Shown: positions 7,905-15,997 of the stretch, one piece after another
How the letters are laid out: every line of letters starts with the position of its first letter
How positions within the stretch are numbered: the stretch's first letter is position 1
Source: a virus
Length of the DNA stretch: 64,000 nucleotides
Virus record (IMG/VR): IMGVR_UViG_3300027708_000072
Location: 1-64,000 of that record
Strand: one strand, 5' to 3'
Made by a program: the position numbers and the translations under genes
Notes under the pieces: generated by a model
What the model was told of the DNA's origin: nothing
Database searches by the model: none
What the model saw: the letters and a program-made list of their open reading frames with translations, nothing else

Positions 7905-8351
7905 ATGGATGAATTAATTAAAGCAATGAAAATTGCATTTGCTAGCGAAAACGTTTATTACGTTAAAGCATCGTCATTTCATTGGAATATAGAAGGTTCA
8001 AACTTTCCGCAATATCATGCTTTGCTAGATACCATCTATACGGAAGTATACAATGCACGTGACGGTTTCGCTGAAAATATTCGTAAATTAGGTGCTTACG
8101 CACTTGGAAGTAATAGCTCATATATTAAATACAGTGCAGTACAAGAAAGTAATCAAGTACCGGAGCCGCAAGCCATGCTTGCTGAACTACTAGCAGACAG
8201 TGAAAAAATTGCTAACTTTTTAAAAATTGTATTCGATCTTGCAGAACAAAATGGCGAGCACGGACTAAGTAATTTTATTGCAGATCGTCAAGATGCACAT
8301 AAAAAGCATGCCTGGATGTTACGTAGTACATTAAAGGGACAAGGAATTTAA
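7905..8351 (+). CDS. dps: Dps-family ferritin-like protein
   Basis: A 148-residue Dps (DNA protection during starvation) protein of usual family length. Dps forms 12-subunit shells that oxidise Fe(II) and protect DNA from Fenton damage. All five ferroxidase ligands of E. coli Dps are present at matching spacing: H26 and W27 in FHWNIEG, H38, D42, D53 and E57. A long basic N-terminal DNA-binding tail is absent. It sits between two genes for probable virion-interior proteins, with one base on each side, so it is expressed with them. It has no capsid-targeting peptide of its own, so whether it enters the head or acts in the infected cell is open. Confidence 0.88.
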   Translation: MDELIKAMKIAFASENVYYVKASSFHWNIEGSNFPQYHALLDTIYTEVYNARDGFAENIRKLGAYALGSNSSYIKYSAVQESNQVPEPQAMLAELLADSEKIANFLKIVFDLAEQNGEHGLSNFIADRQDAHKKHAWMLRSTLKGQGI

Positions 8352-8352
8352 A

Positions 8353-11193
8353 ATGGATTTGAAAGTACTACTTGCTAAGTTAGATAAAATAGACCAACGT
8401 CAGATATTGACGGAAAGTGCCACGATAGTAGAAGAAGTACTTTCAGCTGAATTAGAATTATTAAAAGAATCATATATTGCCTTGATGGAACGTGTGCGTG
8501 GTAAAGAATTAGAAGCATTACGCAACGTTAAAGATGAAGAACAACGCAAAAAACAAATAGCCATTTTAGCTGTTAAGAACAATTATCCCGGCTTGTTTGA
8601 TCCTGTTACAGGTAAATGGGTTGATTACAAAGGTAACTATGCTTGGTTCGGGCCTTACAAAGCTGAAGTTGAGCAAATGGAAAAAGACGGCTTGGTTCCG
8701 CCAGAAGCGCATACAAGTGCATTTTGGGGATTAATGGGCAAAGATGAACGCGATGCCTATGCTAGCAGTCAAGAAAACCGTTCCAAATATGACCTAGTGG
8801 ATGATGCTGATGATATCATCGACAAAGCAAATCAAAGCAAAAGCTCTATTGCTGAAAGTGTTAATAAAGGAACACTTGCACGAGCTATAACCGAAGGCTT
8901 TGGCTATTCATTTATTCAACTTAACGAAAATATTAGCGAAAAAGAACATAATACATTAAAAGCAATTATTGAAAAATTAAACGACAATAAGTTTAAAGAT
9001 GATGCTGATGTTCAAGCTATACTTAAAAAATATCAAGAATACGTATTATACCGCGATCAACTGATTGCTAAAATTAAACAAGCATTAGCAGAATTAAAAG
9101 GCAAAATGCCGCAAGCTAAACCACTGGCTGAATCTCGCGGGCAATTAACAGAAGAAATTTATCTAGTTCCCCATAAAGATAATACAGTAAGTGCTGTACA
9201 TCTTTTTATAGATGCCGATGGCAATGTTGTTGAATATGCTATTAACGAAGACATCGAAGCACTGGGTCGCGGACTTGGGGCAGGACTTACATTTGGTTGG
9301 AGCGACAACGCTGTTGCTAAAATGATTTCCATGTATAAAGGTACTGCATACGGTGACGAACTGGCAAAACAACTTGCGGCTACAGAAGCCGCTAAAGCAC
9401 GTAGCCCAACATGGTACATGGCCGGTCAAGTGGGCGGTGTTATTGCTGGAAGTACTCTTATACCAGGAAGTGGTTTAGTAAAGGCTGGCGCACTAATTGG
9501 TGGTCAAATAGCCAGCGATAAGTTTGTTCGAGAGCCACACAATTTAGATACACTACAAAAAGCCAAAGATGCAAATGCTGTTAAAAAAGTACAAAAATCA
9601 ACAGGACAAACTCCTACAGGAAAGATGGATACTAGCAGTGTGGCCGCTGTAAAAACTAATGGTGCGCAAGTTGGTACTAGCACGCCGTACGTTGATAACT
9701 CTCGCACTACGGTACAATCAGCACAACAAGTTGAACCAGAATTGGCAGATGTATTTAAAGATGCTGGCGTTAAAGATTTACCCGGGTTAATTGCTGTATT
9801 GAAAAAAGCAGGTGCAGACACTTACGACAAAGTAGGAACAACACTTGCTAATCTACTCAAAATTGATGCGGCTCCTACAACTGTATCGGAATCTATTGTA
9901 TATTCCAGCATGAGCGAAAGCGAGCGCATGGCTTATTTACGCGACCGCATGTTAGAATTGGACGAAGGCCTAAATCCGTTTCCAATGCTTGGAAGATTAC
10001 TTGGAATTGGTGCTGAGGCCGCACTACTTAGAGTGGTGGCCAATATTGGCAAAGAAGAAATTAAATTAGCGTCCGGAGAAATTTGGAAGAAAACTGCTAC
10101 AGGCATGTGGGAAAACGGTGCTGGAAAATTAACTAATCCATCAGAGGTGGGGAAATTTATACAGGCAGAATTAAAGACTCCAGCAGGACAAAAATTGTTT
10201 GTGCAAAATAATCCAATGGGTTCTGCCGCGGCAAGTACAACTACACAAGCAACTACACAAGCAACTACACAAGCAACTACACAAGCCGCCGCAAGTGCGC
10301 AATTAAAAACTGGTGCTCAAACTGTAGTTAAAAACGAGCATTATGTTCTTAATAAGAATGGCGTTTGGTTTAAAAAGGATCCGCAAACTGGTAAACTGAC
10401 CCAGGCATCATCAACCGAAGCAAATGCCGCGACGAAATCCGCCTTGCAAAATCCAAAGAATTTAAAAGCTCCCCAGGCAAGTAATCAAGCAACTCAACCA
10501 GCTGGAAACAAACCACCAGCGGCAACTACTCCTCCAGCAACTCCAGCGGCATCTACCAGTATGGTTAATAGTTTAAAAGCTAGATTTCCAAGAGTTACAG
10601 CCGCACTAAGTAAGACACCTACAGGACTTGTTACAATAGCCAAATATGGTTGGAGTAAGAAATGGTGGATTGCAATAGCCGCTATTATTGCGGCTGGATA
10701 CGCATCCACTACTAGTACAGACCCGGAACCGCCCGGCCCAAACACAGTGACTGATCCAACCAAACCAGTCGACGGTAAGTGTACAACACCAGGCTATGAA
10801 TTAAGTAAAGATGGTAAAACATGTGTGCCTTCGAGTAGTCAAGAAGTCGTGCCGACACCAGTAACACCAGTAACACCAGTAACACCAGTAGTGACAATTA
10901 ATAATGTTCCAGTCACTCCAGAACAATTAGTAACTATTCAAAAATATGCTGGCAATATTAAAGCTATGATGAAGCAGTTAGAAGCCATGTATCCTGCTGA
11001 TAAAGAAACCAAAGACATGCGATCCGAAGTTGACGAAGCCTTAAAAGGTATTCCAGAATCAGCCCAAAGTAGTCAACAAGTTCAAAGTAGTCAACAAGTT
11101 CAAACTCAGAACTCACAACGACAAGCATCAGGCAAGTTTGGATTTGATCCAACACCAGCCGGTTACGGTGGCAATATCAGACCTGCAAACTAA
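8353..11193 (+). CDS. Large internal virion protein with membrane segment and repeats
   Basis: A 946-residue mosaic protein. The N-terminus carries a candidate gp21-type cut Q-I-L-T-E/S at residues 19-22, and similar sites recur (S-I-A-E/S, A-I-T-E/G, P-L-A-E/S). Residues about 295-385 form a Gly/Ala-rich segment (LGRGLGAGLTFGWSD to AGQVGGVIAGSTLIPG) of a kind seen in phage proteins thought to enter the host envelope. After low-complexity Thr/Gln/Ala repeats comes one clear membrane helix, KKWWIAIAAIIAAGYA (about 771-786), then a CTTPGYELSKDGKTC stretch resembling an EGF-like motif, Thr-Pro repeats and Gln/Ser repeats. This suggests a protein packaged in the head or tail and inserted in the cell envelope at infection; that is inference. 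Confidence 0.72.
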   Translation: MDLKVLLAKLDKIDQRQILTESATIVEEVLSAELELLKESYIALMERVRGKELEALRNVKDEEQRKKQIAILAVKNNYPGLFDPVTGKWVDYKGNYAWFGPYKAEVEQMEKDGLVPPEAHTSAFWGLMGKDERDAYASSQENRSKYDLVDDADDIIDKANQSKSSIAESVNKGTLARAITEGFGYSFIQLNENISEKEHNTLKAIIEKLNDNKFKDDADVQAILKKYQEYVLYRDQLIAKIKQALAELKGKMPQAKPLAESRGQLTEEIYLVPHKDNTVSAVHLFIDADGNVVEYAINEDIEALGRGLGAGLTFGWSDNAVAKMISMYKGTAYGDELAKQLAATEAAKARSPTWYMAGQVGGVIAGSTLIPGSGLVKAGALIGGQIASDKFVREPHNLDTLQKAKDANAVKKVQKSTGQTPTGKMDTSSVAAVKTNGAQVGTSTPYVDNSRTTVQSAQQVEPELADVFKDAGVKDLPGLIAVLKKAGADTYDKVGTTLANLLKIDAAPTTVSESIVYSSMSESERMAYLRDRMLELDEGLNPFPMLGRLLGIGAEAALLRVVANIGKEEIKLASGEIWKKTATGMWENGAGKLTNPSEVGKFIQAELKTPAGQKLFVQNNPMGSAAASTTTQATTQATTQATTQAAASAQLKTGAQTVVKNEHYVLNKNGVWFKKDPQTGKLTQASSTEANAATKSALQNPKNLKAPQASNQATQPAGNKPPAATTPPATPAASTSMVNSLKARFPRVTAALSKTPTGLVTIAKYGWSKKWWIAIAAIIAAGYASTTSTDPEPPGPNTVTDPTKPVDGKCTTPGYELSKDGKTCVPSSSQEVVPTPVTPVTPVTPVVTINNVPVTPEQLVTIQKYAGNIKAMMKQLEAMYPADKETKDMRSEVDEALKGIPESAQSSQQVQSSQQVQTQNSQRQASGKFGFDPTPAGYGGNIRPAN
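10239..10286 (+). repeat. Four 12-bp tandem repeats (AACTACACAAGC)
   Basis: Four perfect copies of AACTACACAAGC encode a TTQA repeat inside the 946-residue virion protein. The number of copies could change by slippage. Confidence 0.95.
10855..10890 (+). repeat. Four 9-bp tandem repeats (ACACCAGTA)
   Basis: Four perfect copies of ACACCAGTA encode a Thr-Pro-Val repeat just after the membrane helix of the 946-residue protein, probably an extended linker. Confidence 0.95.
11065..11100 (+). repeat. Two 18-bp tandem repeats
   Basis: Two perfect copies of CAAAGTAGTCAACAAGTT encode QSSQQV twice near the C-terminus of the 946-residue protein. Confidence 0.95.
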
Positions 11194-11219
11194 ATCGGTA
11201 ATCTTTTTTATCTAAACGA

Positions 11220-11248
11220 TTGCTCTCACGAGATAATTAATATATAAT
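11220..11248 (+). promoter_or_regulatory. Sigma70-like promoter before dsbA-like gene
   Basis: TTGCTC, a 17-base spacer, then a perfect TATAAT. It is followed by an AAGGAG ribosome-binding site and the ATG at 11273. It lies in the 79-base gap between the virion-interior module and the replication genes, so it probably starts the replication unit. Confidence 0.65.
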
Positions 11249-11272
11249 TAGGCTATAGTTAAGGAGACTTAC

Positions 11273-11530
11273 ATGTCAGGACGTTCATACGGTGCAGAAG
11301 AAAAGGCAAAATTGGAAAGATTAATCAGTGAAGGCAGTACAGTATTAAGAGAAATTGAAGATTTATCAGAAGGCTTGAAAGAAACAGTTAAGGCAGTGGC
11401 AGAAGAACTCAATGTGAAACCCAGCGTTATTAATCGTGCTATTAAGATTGCACACAAAGGCGATTGGACTGCTCACAATGAAGATTGGGCAGAAATTGAA
11501 GCTATTTTAGATATCACAAAACGTATCTAA
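11273..11530 (+). CDS. dsbA: DsbA-like small double-stranded DNA-binding protein
   Basis: An 85-residue all-helical protein resembling T4 DsbA, the late-promoter-region DNA-binding protein (89 residues; not the disulfide oxidoreductase of the same name), and its cyanophage relatives. The shared pattern is a helix ending in KDTVKA or similar, then AEELNVKPSVINRAIKIAHK (about residues 43-62), which looks like a helix-turn-helix core, then an acidic C-terminal helix. In T4 it helps late transcription, together with the clamp. Here it sits just upstream of polymerase and a clamp-like gene. It has its own sigma70-like promoter and AAGGAG site. The assignment rests on remembered similarity, so moderate certainty. 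Confidence 0.7.
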   Translation: MSGRSYGAEEKAKLERLISEGSTVLREIEDLSEGLKETVKAVAEELNVKPSVINRAIKIAHKGDWTAHNEDWAEIEAILDITKRI

Positions 11531-11579
11531 TAAGTATATAAAGAAAGGCAGGCGGGCCATAATCCGCACAGTAGGTATT

Positions 11580-11597
11580 TGCAAGCCCTAAATTGCA
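11580..11597 (+). promoter_or_regulatory. Possible polymerase translational operator hairpin
   Basis: TGCAA pairs with TTGCA around an 8-base loop (GCCCTAAA), ending 3 bases before the GGAG ribosome-binding site of the polymerase gene. The T4 gene 43 operator, an RNA site bound by the polymerase to repress its own translation, also has a 5-bp stem and 8-base loop upstream of the start. The sequence differs and a 5-bp stem can arise by chance. Confidence 0.35.
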
Positions 11598-11609
11598 TAT
11601 GGAGAACTA

Positions 11610-14279
11610 ATGAGCTATGTAGACGCATGGTTCGACCGTAATAACGATGTTATTAAAGTTGTCGAACGCAACAAAAAAGGTGAAAGGGAATTCAGAGACA
11701 TTCCTGTACGCCACACATTTTACTATAAAGACGCCCGTGGAAAGTATCTTTCAATTTACGGTGACGCTCTAAGCAAAGTTGTAGTTAAAAGTACAAAAGA
11801 ACTACGCAAAGAACAAGCAATCAATTCAGGTAAACAATTATTTGAATCCGATATCAATCCAATCTTTGTAACACTTAGCGAAAACTATCTTAATGCAGAC
11901 GCTCCCAAACTAAACGTAGCGTTTTTCGATATTGAAGTGGACTTTGATCCAGAACGAGGCTATAGCACACCAGATGATGCGTTCATGCCTATTACTGCTA
12001 TCGCTGTTCACTTACAATGGATGGAAACTATGGTATGCTTGGCAGTTCCGCCAAAGACACTGACCATGGAAGAAGCTACGGCTATGGTTGAAGAGTTTCC
12101 AAATACCATGCTGTTTAAAACAGAAGCGGAAATGTTGGATGTATTTTTAGATTTGATTAAAGAAGCAGATATATTAACTGGTTGGAATTCGGAAGGTTAT
12201 GATATTCCCTATACAGTCAATCGTGTTACCAAGGCACTGAGCAAAGACGACACAAGACGTTTTTGTTTGTTTGATCAATATCCTAAACGCAGAGAATATG
12301 AAAAGTTTGGACGCCAATCAGTCACATATGACCTCGTAGGTCGTGTACACTTGGACAGTCTTGAACTGTATCGCAAATACACATATGAAGAACGTCACAG
12401 CTACAGACTGGATGCTATTGCTGAATATGAACTAGGTGAACGTAAAACACAATACGAAGGCACATTGGATCAACTTTATAATCATGATTTTAAAAAGTTC
12501 ATCGAATACAACAGGCAAGACTGTGCGCTTCTTGATCGTTTAGACAAGAAGCTTAAATTCCTGGACCTTGCCAATACACTGGCACATGAAAATACTGTGC
12601 TACTGCAAACAACAATGGGTGCTGTGGCTGTAACTGAACAGGCCATTATTAACGAAGCCCACAGACGTAACATGCAAGTACCCAATCGTACCAAGATGGA
12701 CGACCGTGAAGAAAATACGGCCGCGGCAGGTGCTTATGTGGCATATCCCAAAGAAGGTATACACGACTGGATTGGTTCACTAGACATCAACAGTCTTTAT
12801 CCCAGTGCCATTCGTGCGCTCAATATGGGGCCAGAAACTATTATTGGTCAGTTGCGTCAAACAATGACACAAGAATATATCGATAACAAGATGGCCAAAG
12901 GTTCTAGCTTTGCGGCATCGTGGGAAGGTATTTTTGGATCATTGGAATATACTGCTGTGATGAATCAAGAGATTGGCACTGATATTACTATCGACTGGGA
13001 GAATGGACAGACTGATGTGGTCAGTGCGGCTGAGGTATACAAGTTGATCTTTGACAGTCATCAGCCTTGGGTACTCAGTGCCAACGGCACAATCTTTACT
13101 TATGAGAAAGAAGGTATCATTCCCGGCTTGTTAAAGCGTTGGTATGCTGAACGTAAAGAAATGCAGGCAAAACTCAGAGACTGTATTAAGACAGGCAATA
13201 AGATTGAAGAAGAATACTGGGACAAGCGTCAGTTGGTTAAGAAGATTAACCTAAACAGTTTGTATGGTGCTATTCTTAACCCCGGTTGTAGATTCTTTGA
13301 CAAGCGCATTGGACAGTCGACTACACTTACTGGTCGCCAGATTGTTAAACACATGGCGGCCAAAGTAAATGAGATTGTTGCTGGGGACTATGACTATCGC
13401 GGTAAAGCTATTATATATGGCGATACAGACTCATGTTACTTCTCAGCATATAAGACACTACAAAAAGATATCGATGCTGGTAATATCGAATGGACACGAG
13501 AGAATGTAATCCAACTGTATGACAATATTGGCGAAGAGGTTAATACAACTTTTCCGCAGTTTATGTTGGACACATTTCACGTGCCAAAAACACGCGGTGA
13601 AGTTATTAAAGCAGGTCGTGAAATTGTAGGTAGTAAGAGTTTGTTTATTACTAAAAAGCGTTATGCCGTGCTGTACTATGATAAGGAAGGCAAACGGGCA
13701 GACGTAGATGGTAAACCTGGTAAGATCAAGGCCATGGGCTTGGATCTGAAGCGTAGTGATACGCCGGAATTTATTCAGAACTTTTTGAGCGATGTACTTG
13801 AAAAGGTCTTAACAGGAGCCACCGAAACAGATGTATTAGCACATATCAGTGAATTTAGATTGAGATTTAAAAGTAGGCCGGGTTGGGAGAAAGGTAGCCC
13901 AAAACGTGCTAACAAAGTTACTGAATATCAAGCTAAAGAAGAAAAAGCAGGTAAGGCTAATATGCCTGGACATGTTCGTGCAAGTATTAACTGGAATACA
14001 TTAAAACGTATGTTTGGTGACAAGTACAGTATGAATATCACAGACGGGCAAAAAGTTATTGTTTGTAAACTAAAACAAAATCCTATGGGATTTACATCAG
14101 TCGCATATCCTGTAGACGAATTACGTTTGCCACAATGGTTTAAAGACATGCCGTTTGATCATGAAGAAATGGAACAGACTATTATTGATAACAAATTAGA
14201 TAACTTAATTGGCGTATTGAAATGGGACGTTCGTAGCACAGAAGAAAAGAATACTTTTAATTCACTATTCGAGTTTTAA
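11610..14279 (+). CDS. 43: Family B DNA polymerase (T4 gp43 type)
   Basis: An 889-residue replicative polymerase with 3'-5' exonuclease, close to the 898 residues of T4 gp43. Exonuclease motifs are FFDIEVDF (Exo I, D107 and E109), GWNSEGYDIPY (Exo II) and EYNRQDCALLD (Exo III). Polymerase motifs are SLDINSLYPSAIRALN (A), KKINLNSLYGA (B) and YGDTDSCY (C), so both active sites are intact. The ATG at 11610 follows GGAG by 5 bases. A hairpin upstream may be an autoregulatory operator. The next gene starts one base after its stop. No intein or split is visible, unlike some myophage polymerases. Confidence 0.97.
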   Translation: MSYVDAWFDRNNDVIKVVERNKKGEREFRDIPVRHTFYYKDARGKYLSIYGDALSKVVVKSTKELRKEQAINSGKQLFESDINPIFVTLSENYLNADAPKLNVAFFDIEVDFDPERGYSTPDDAFMPITAIAVHLQWMETMVCLAVPPKTLTMEEATAMVEEFPNTMLFKTEAEMLDVFLDLIKEADILTGWNSEGYDIPYTVNRVTKALSKDDTRRFCLFDQYPKRREYEKFGRQSVTYDLVGRVHLDSLELYRKYTYEERHSYRLDAIAEYELGERKTQYEGTLDQLYNHDFKKFIEYNRQDCALLDRLDKKLKFLDLANTLAHENTVLLQTTMGAVAVTEQAIINEAHRRNMQVPNRTKMDDREENTAAAGAYVAYPKEGIHDWIGSLDINSLYPSAIRALNMGPETIIGQLRQTMTQEYIDNKMAKGSSFAASWEGIFGSLEYTAVMNQEIGTDITIDWENGQTDVVSAAEVYKLIFDSHQPWVLSANGTIFTYEKEGIIPGLLKRWYAERKEMQAKLRDCIKTGNKIEEEYWDKRQLVKKINLNSLYGAILNPGCRFFDKRIGQSTTLTGRQIVKHMAAKVNEIVAGDYDYRGKAIIYGDTDSCYFSAYKTLQKDIDAGNIEWTRENVIQLYDNIGEEVNTTFPQFMLDTFHVPKTRGEVIKAGREIVGSKSLFITKKRYAVLYYDKEGKRADVDGKPGKIKAMGLDLKRSDTPEFIQNFLSDVLEKVLTGATETDVLAHISEFRLRFKSRPGWEKGSPKRANKVTEYQAKEEKAGKANMPGHVRASINWNTLKRMFGDKYSMNITDGQKVIVCKLKQNPMGFTSVAYPVDELRLPQWFKDMPFDHEEMEQTIIDNKLDNLIGVLKWDVRSTEEKNTFNSLFEF

Positions 14280-14280
14280 T

Positions 14281-15054
14281 ATGAAAATTATAATTGCAGG
14301 ATACGGATTTGTTGGAAGGGCGGTGGCTAGTGCGTTACAAACTAAACACGAACTAGTCATTATCGATCCAAAATATAACGATAATCGAATCACAGACCAT
14401 ATAGATGCAGACGGCATTATCGTCTGCGTGTCTACTCCGACTACTGAGAATGGTATTTGTAATGTAAACAATATTGCCAATGTATTAGATGTAGTTCCAT
14501 TTTTTATGCCTGTTATGATTAAAAGTACATTAACTCCTCCTAATGTACAAGGGTTCAAAGAGATTTACGAAAATCACAGTATTGTTTACAGTCCTGAATT
14601 TTTAAGGGCTAATAGTGCTGAGGCAGATTTTGCCAATCAAAAATATATTATCGTAGGTGGAGAAGATCCAGAAGGATTTTGGCACGAATTATTTACTACC
14701 ACATTGCCCAATTGCAAAATGATTTTTCAATGCAGTGAGGAAGAAGCGTGTATGATCAAATATACTGTAAATTGTTTCCTTGCCCTAAAGGCCAGTTACT
14801 TTAATCAAATAGCAGACATTTGTGATAACAACAAAATGGACTACGATATCGTAAGACACATTGTAAGTCAGGACGCTAGGATTGGTGCAGGACATACACT
14901 GGTTCCAGGCCCAGATGGACAGCGAGGATGGGGAGGTGCATGTTTTCCCAAAGACACTGAAGCATTTTTGCAGTGGTCCAACACTATTGGAATGCCAGCA
15001 ACATTGGTAGAATCATCTATCCAATACAACAACAAAGTAAGAAAAAACTCTTGA
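14281..15054 (+). CDS. Short UDP-sugar dehydrogenase-like protein
   Basis: A 257-residue member of the UDP-glucose/GDP-mannose 6-dehydrogenase family, which oxidises nucleotide sugars to uronic acids. It has the NAD-binding GYGFVG (residues 7-12), VCVSTPT, SPEFLR-x-NSAE, the ALKASYFNQ lysine, and the catalytic cysteine in GGACFPKDTEAF. Normal members are about 390-450 residues; this one stops after the central domain and lacks the C-terminal UDP-binding domain. There is no frameshift and the next promoter starts in its last codons, so the short form looks natural. It lies between polymerase and clamp but may work with the oxidoreductase pair at 17929-19688 and the glycosyltransferases. Confidence 0.85.
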   Translation: MKIIIAGYGFVGRAVASALQTKHELVIIDPKYNDNRITDHIDADGIIVCVSTPTTENGICNVNNIANVLDVVPFFMPVMIKSTLTPPNVQGFKEIYENHSIVYSPEFLRANSAEADFANQKYIIVGGEDPEGFWHELFTTTLPNCKMIFQCSEEEACMIKYTVNCFLALKASYFNQIADICDNNKMDYDIVRHIVSQDARIGAGHTLVPGPDGQRGWGGACFPKDTEAFLQWSNTIGMPATLVESSIQYNNKVRKNS

Positions 15055-15079
15055 CTTTAAGCAAAAACCTAAATATAAT
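15051..15079 (+). promoter_or_regulatory. Sigma70-like promoter before clamp gene
   Basis: TTGACT, a 17-base spacer, then a perfect TATAAT, with an AAGGAG ribosome-binding site just downstream and the ATG at 15098. The -35 box overlaps the stop codon of the preceding gene. Confidence 0.85.
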
Positions 15080-15097
15080 ACACATAAGGAGATTCAT

Positions 15098-15829
15098 ATG
15101 AAAGATATTTTACAGGACCTAGTAGCACATACACATAGTCTAGGATTTTTACCGCTAGTTAAAATTTCTAGCACAGACCAAGAAACAGTTATCGAAGGCA
15201 TGGCAGAAGACCGTAGCGTTATTTTGCAAGCCAAAACAAACAAGCCAGTTGGTCAATTTGACGGCACATTTGGTATGCCCAACTTGAACAAATTGGATTT
15301 GCATTTGAAGTGCCCAGAATACAAAGAAGGTGCTAGTATTGAAGTGGTTACCCAACAACGCAACGGCGAAGACATTCCAACTGGCTTGCATTTTGAAAAT
15401 GCGTTCGGCGACTTTAAAAACGACTATCGTTTTATGAACGCAGAAATCATTAATGAACAGATGAAAACTGTCAAGTTCAAAGGTGCAAGTTGGAACATTG
15501 AATTTGAACCAGCTGTTGCCAGTATTCAAAAGTTAAAGTACCAGGCGGCCGCACATACTGAAGAAACTACTTTCCAAGTAACGACCAAAGATGATAACTT
15601 GGTGTTTAGCTTTGGTGATGCAACTACACACGCAGGATCATTTGTATTCCAAGCAGGTGTTACAGGTAAACTAAAACAAACATGGGCATGGCCAGTTAGT
15701 CAAGTGCAAAGTATTTTGAACTTGAGCGGTGATTGCACAATGCGTATTAGTGATGCAGGTGCATTACAAATTACAGTAAACAGTGGATTGGCTGAATACA
15801 ATTACATTTTGCCAGCACAAGCCAAATGA
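15098..15829 (+). CDS. 45: Sliding clamp (T4 gp45-like)
   Basis: A 243-residue protein that I read as the DNA polymerase processivity clamp; T4 gp45 is 228 residues. It is predicted to be mainly beta strands in two similar halves, and it ends in an aromatic/hydrophobic strand (GLAEYNYILPAQAK). Identity to T4 gp45 is weak by eye; the call relies on length, fold pattern and place next to gp43 and a DsbA-like gene. T4 late transcription needs the clamp as well. It has its own strong promoter, so it is probably made early and in quantity. An alternative is a structural beta protein. Confidence 0.7.
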   Translation: MKDILQDLVAHTHSLGFLPLVKISSTDQETVIEGMAEDRSVILQAKTNKPVGQFDGTFGMPNLNKLDLHLKCPEYKEGASIEVVTQQRNGEDIPTGLHFENAFGDFKNDYRFMNAEIINEQMKTVKFKGASWNIEFEPAVASIQKLKYQAAAHTEETTFQVTTKDDNLVFSFGDATTHAGSFVFQAGVTGKLKQTWAWPVSQVQSILNLSGDCTMRISDAGALQITVNSGLAEYNYILPAQAK

Positions 15830-15990
15830 GTCAAGTAGATCCAAAAATACTCGAACTAGAAAGACAGATACAGTTCTTAAAGGAACAAGTTATCCGTCTT
15901 TCTAAAATGTGCGAGTACTTAGATCGTGAACGGGTTCGTTCAAAAAATGACATAGGTCAAATCGTACAAGAAGTACGATCACGGAGATAA
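15826..15990 (+). CDS. 54-residue coiled-coil protein
   Basis: A small gene starting with ATG that overlaps the clamp stop codon (ATGA). The product, MSQVDPKILELERQIQFL onward, is one long amphipathic helix with heptad leucine/isoleucine spacing (about residues 8-50) and a basic RSRR end. The coupling to the clamp gene and clean reading frame support a real gene. Its function is unknown; it could be a small subunit or regulator. Confidence 0.6.
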   Translation: MSQVDPKILELERQIQFLKEQVIRLSKMCEYLDRERVRSKNDIGQIVQEVRSRR

Positions 15991-15997
15991 TATATGA

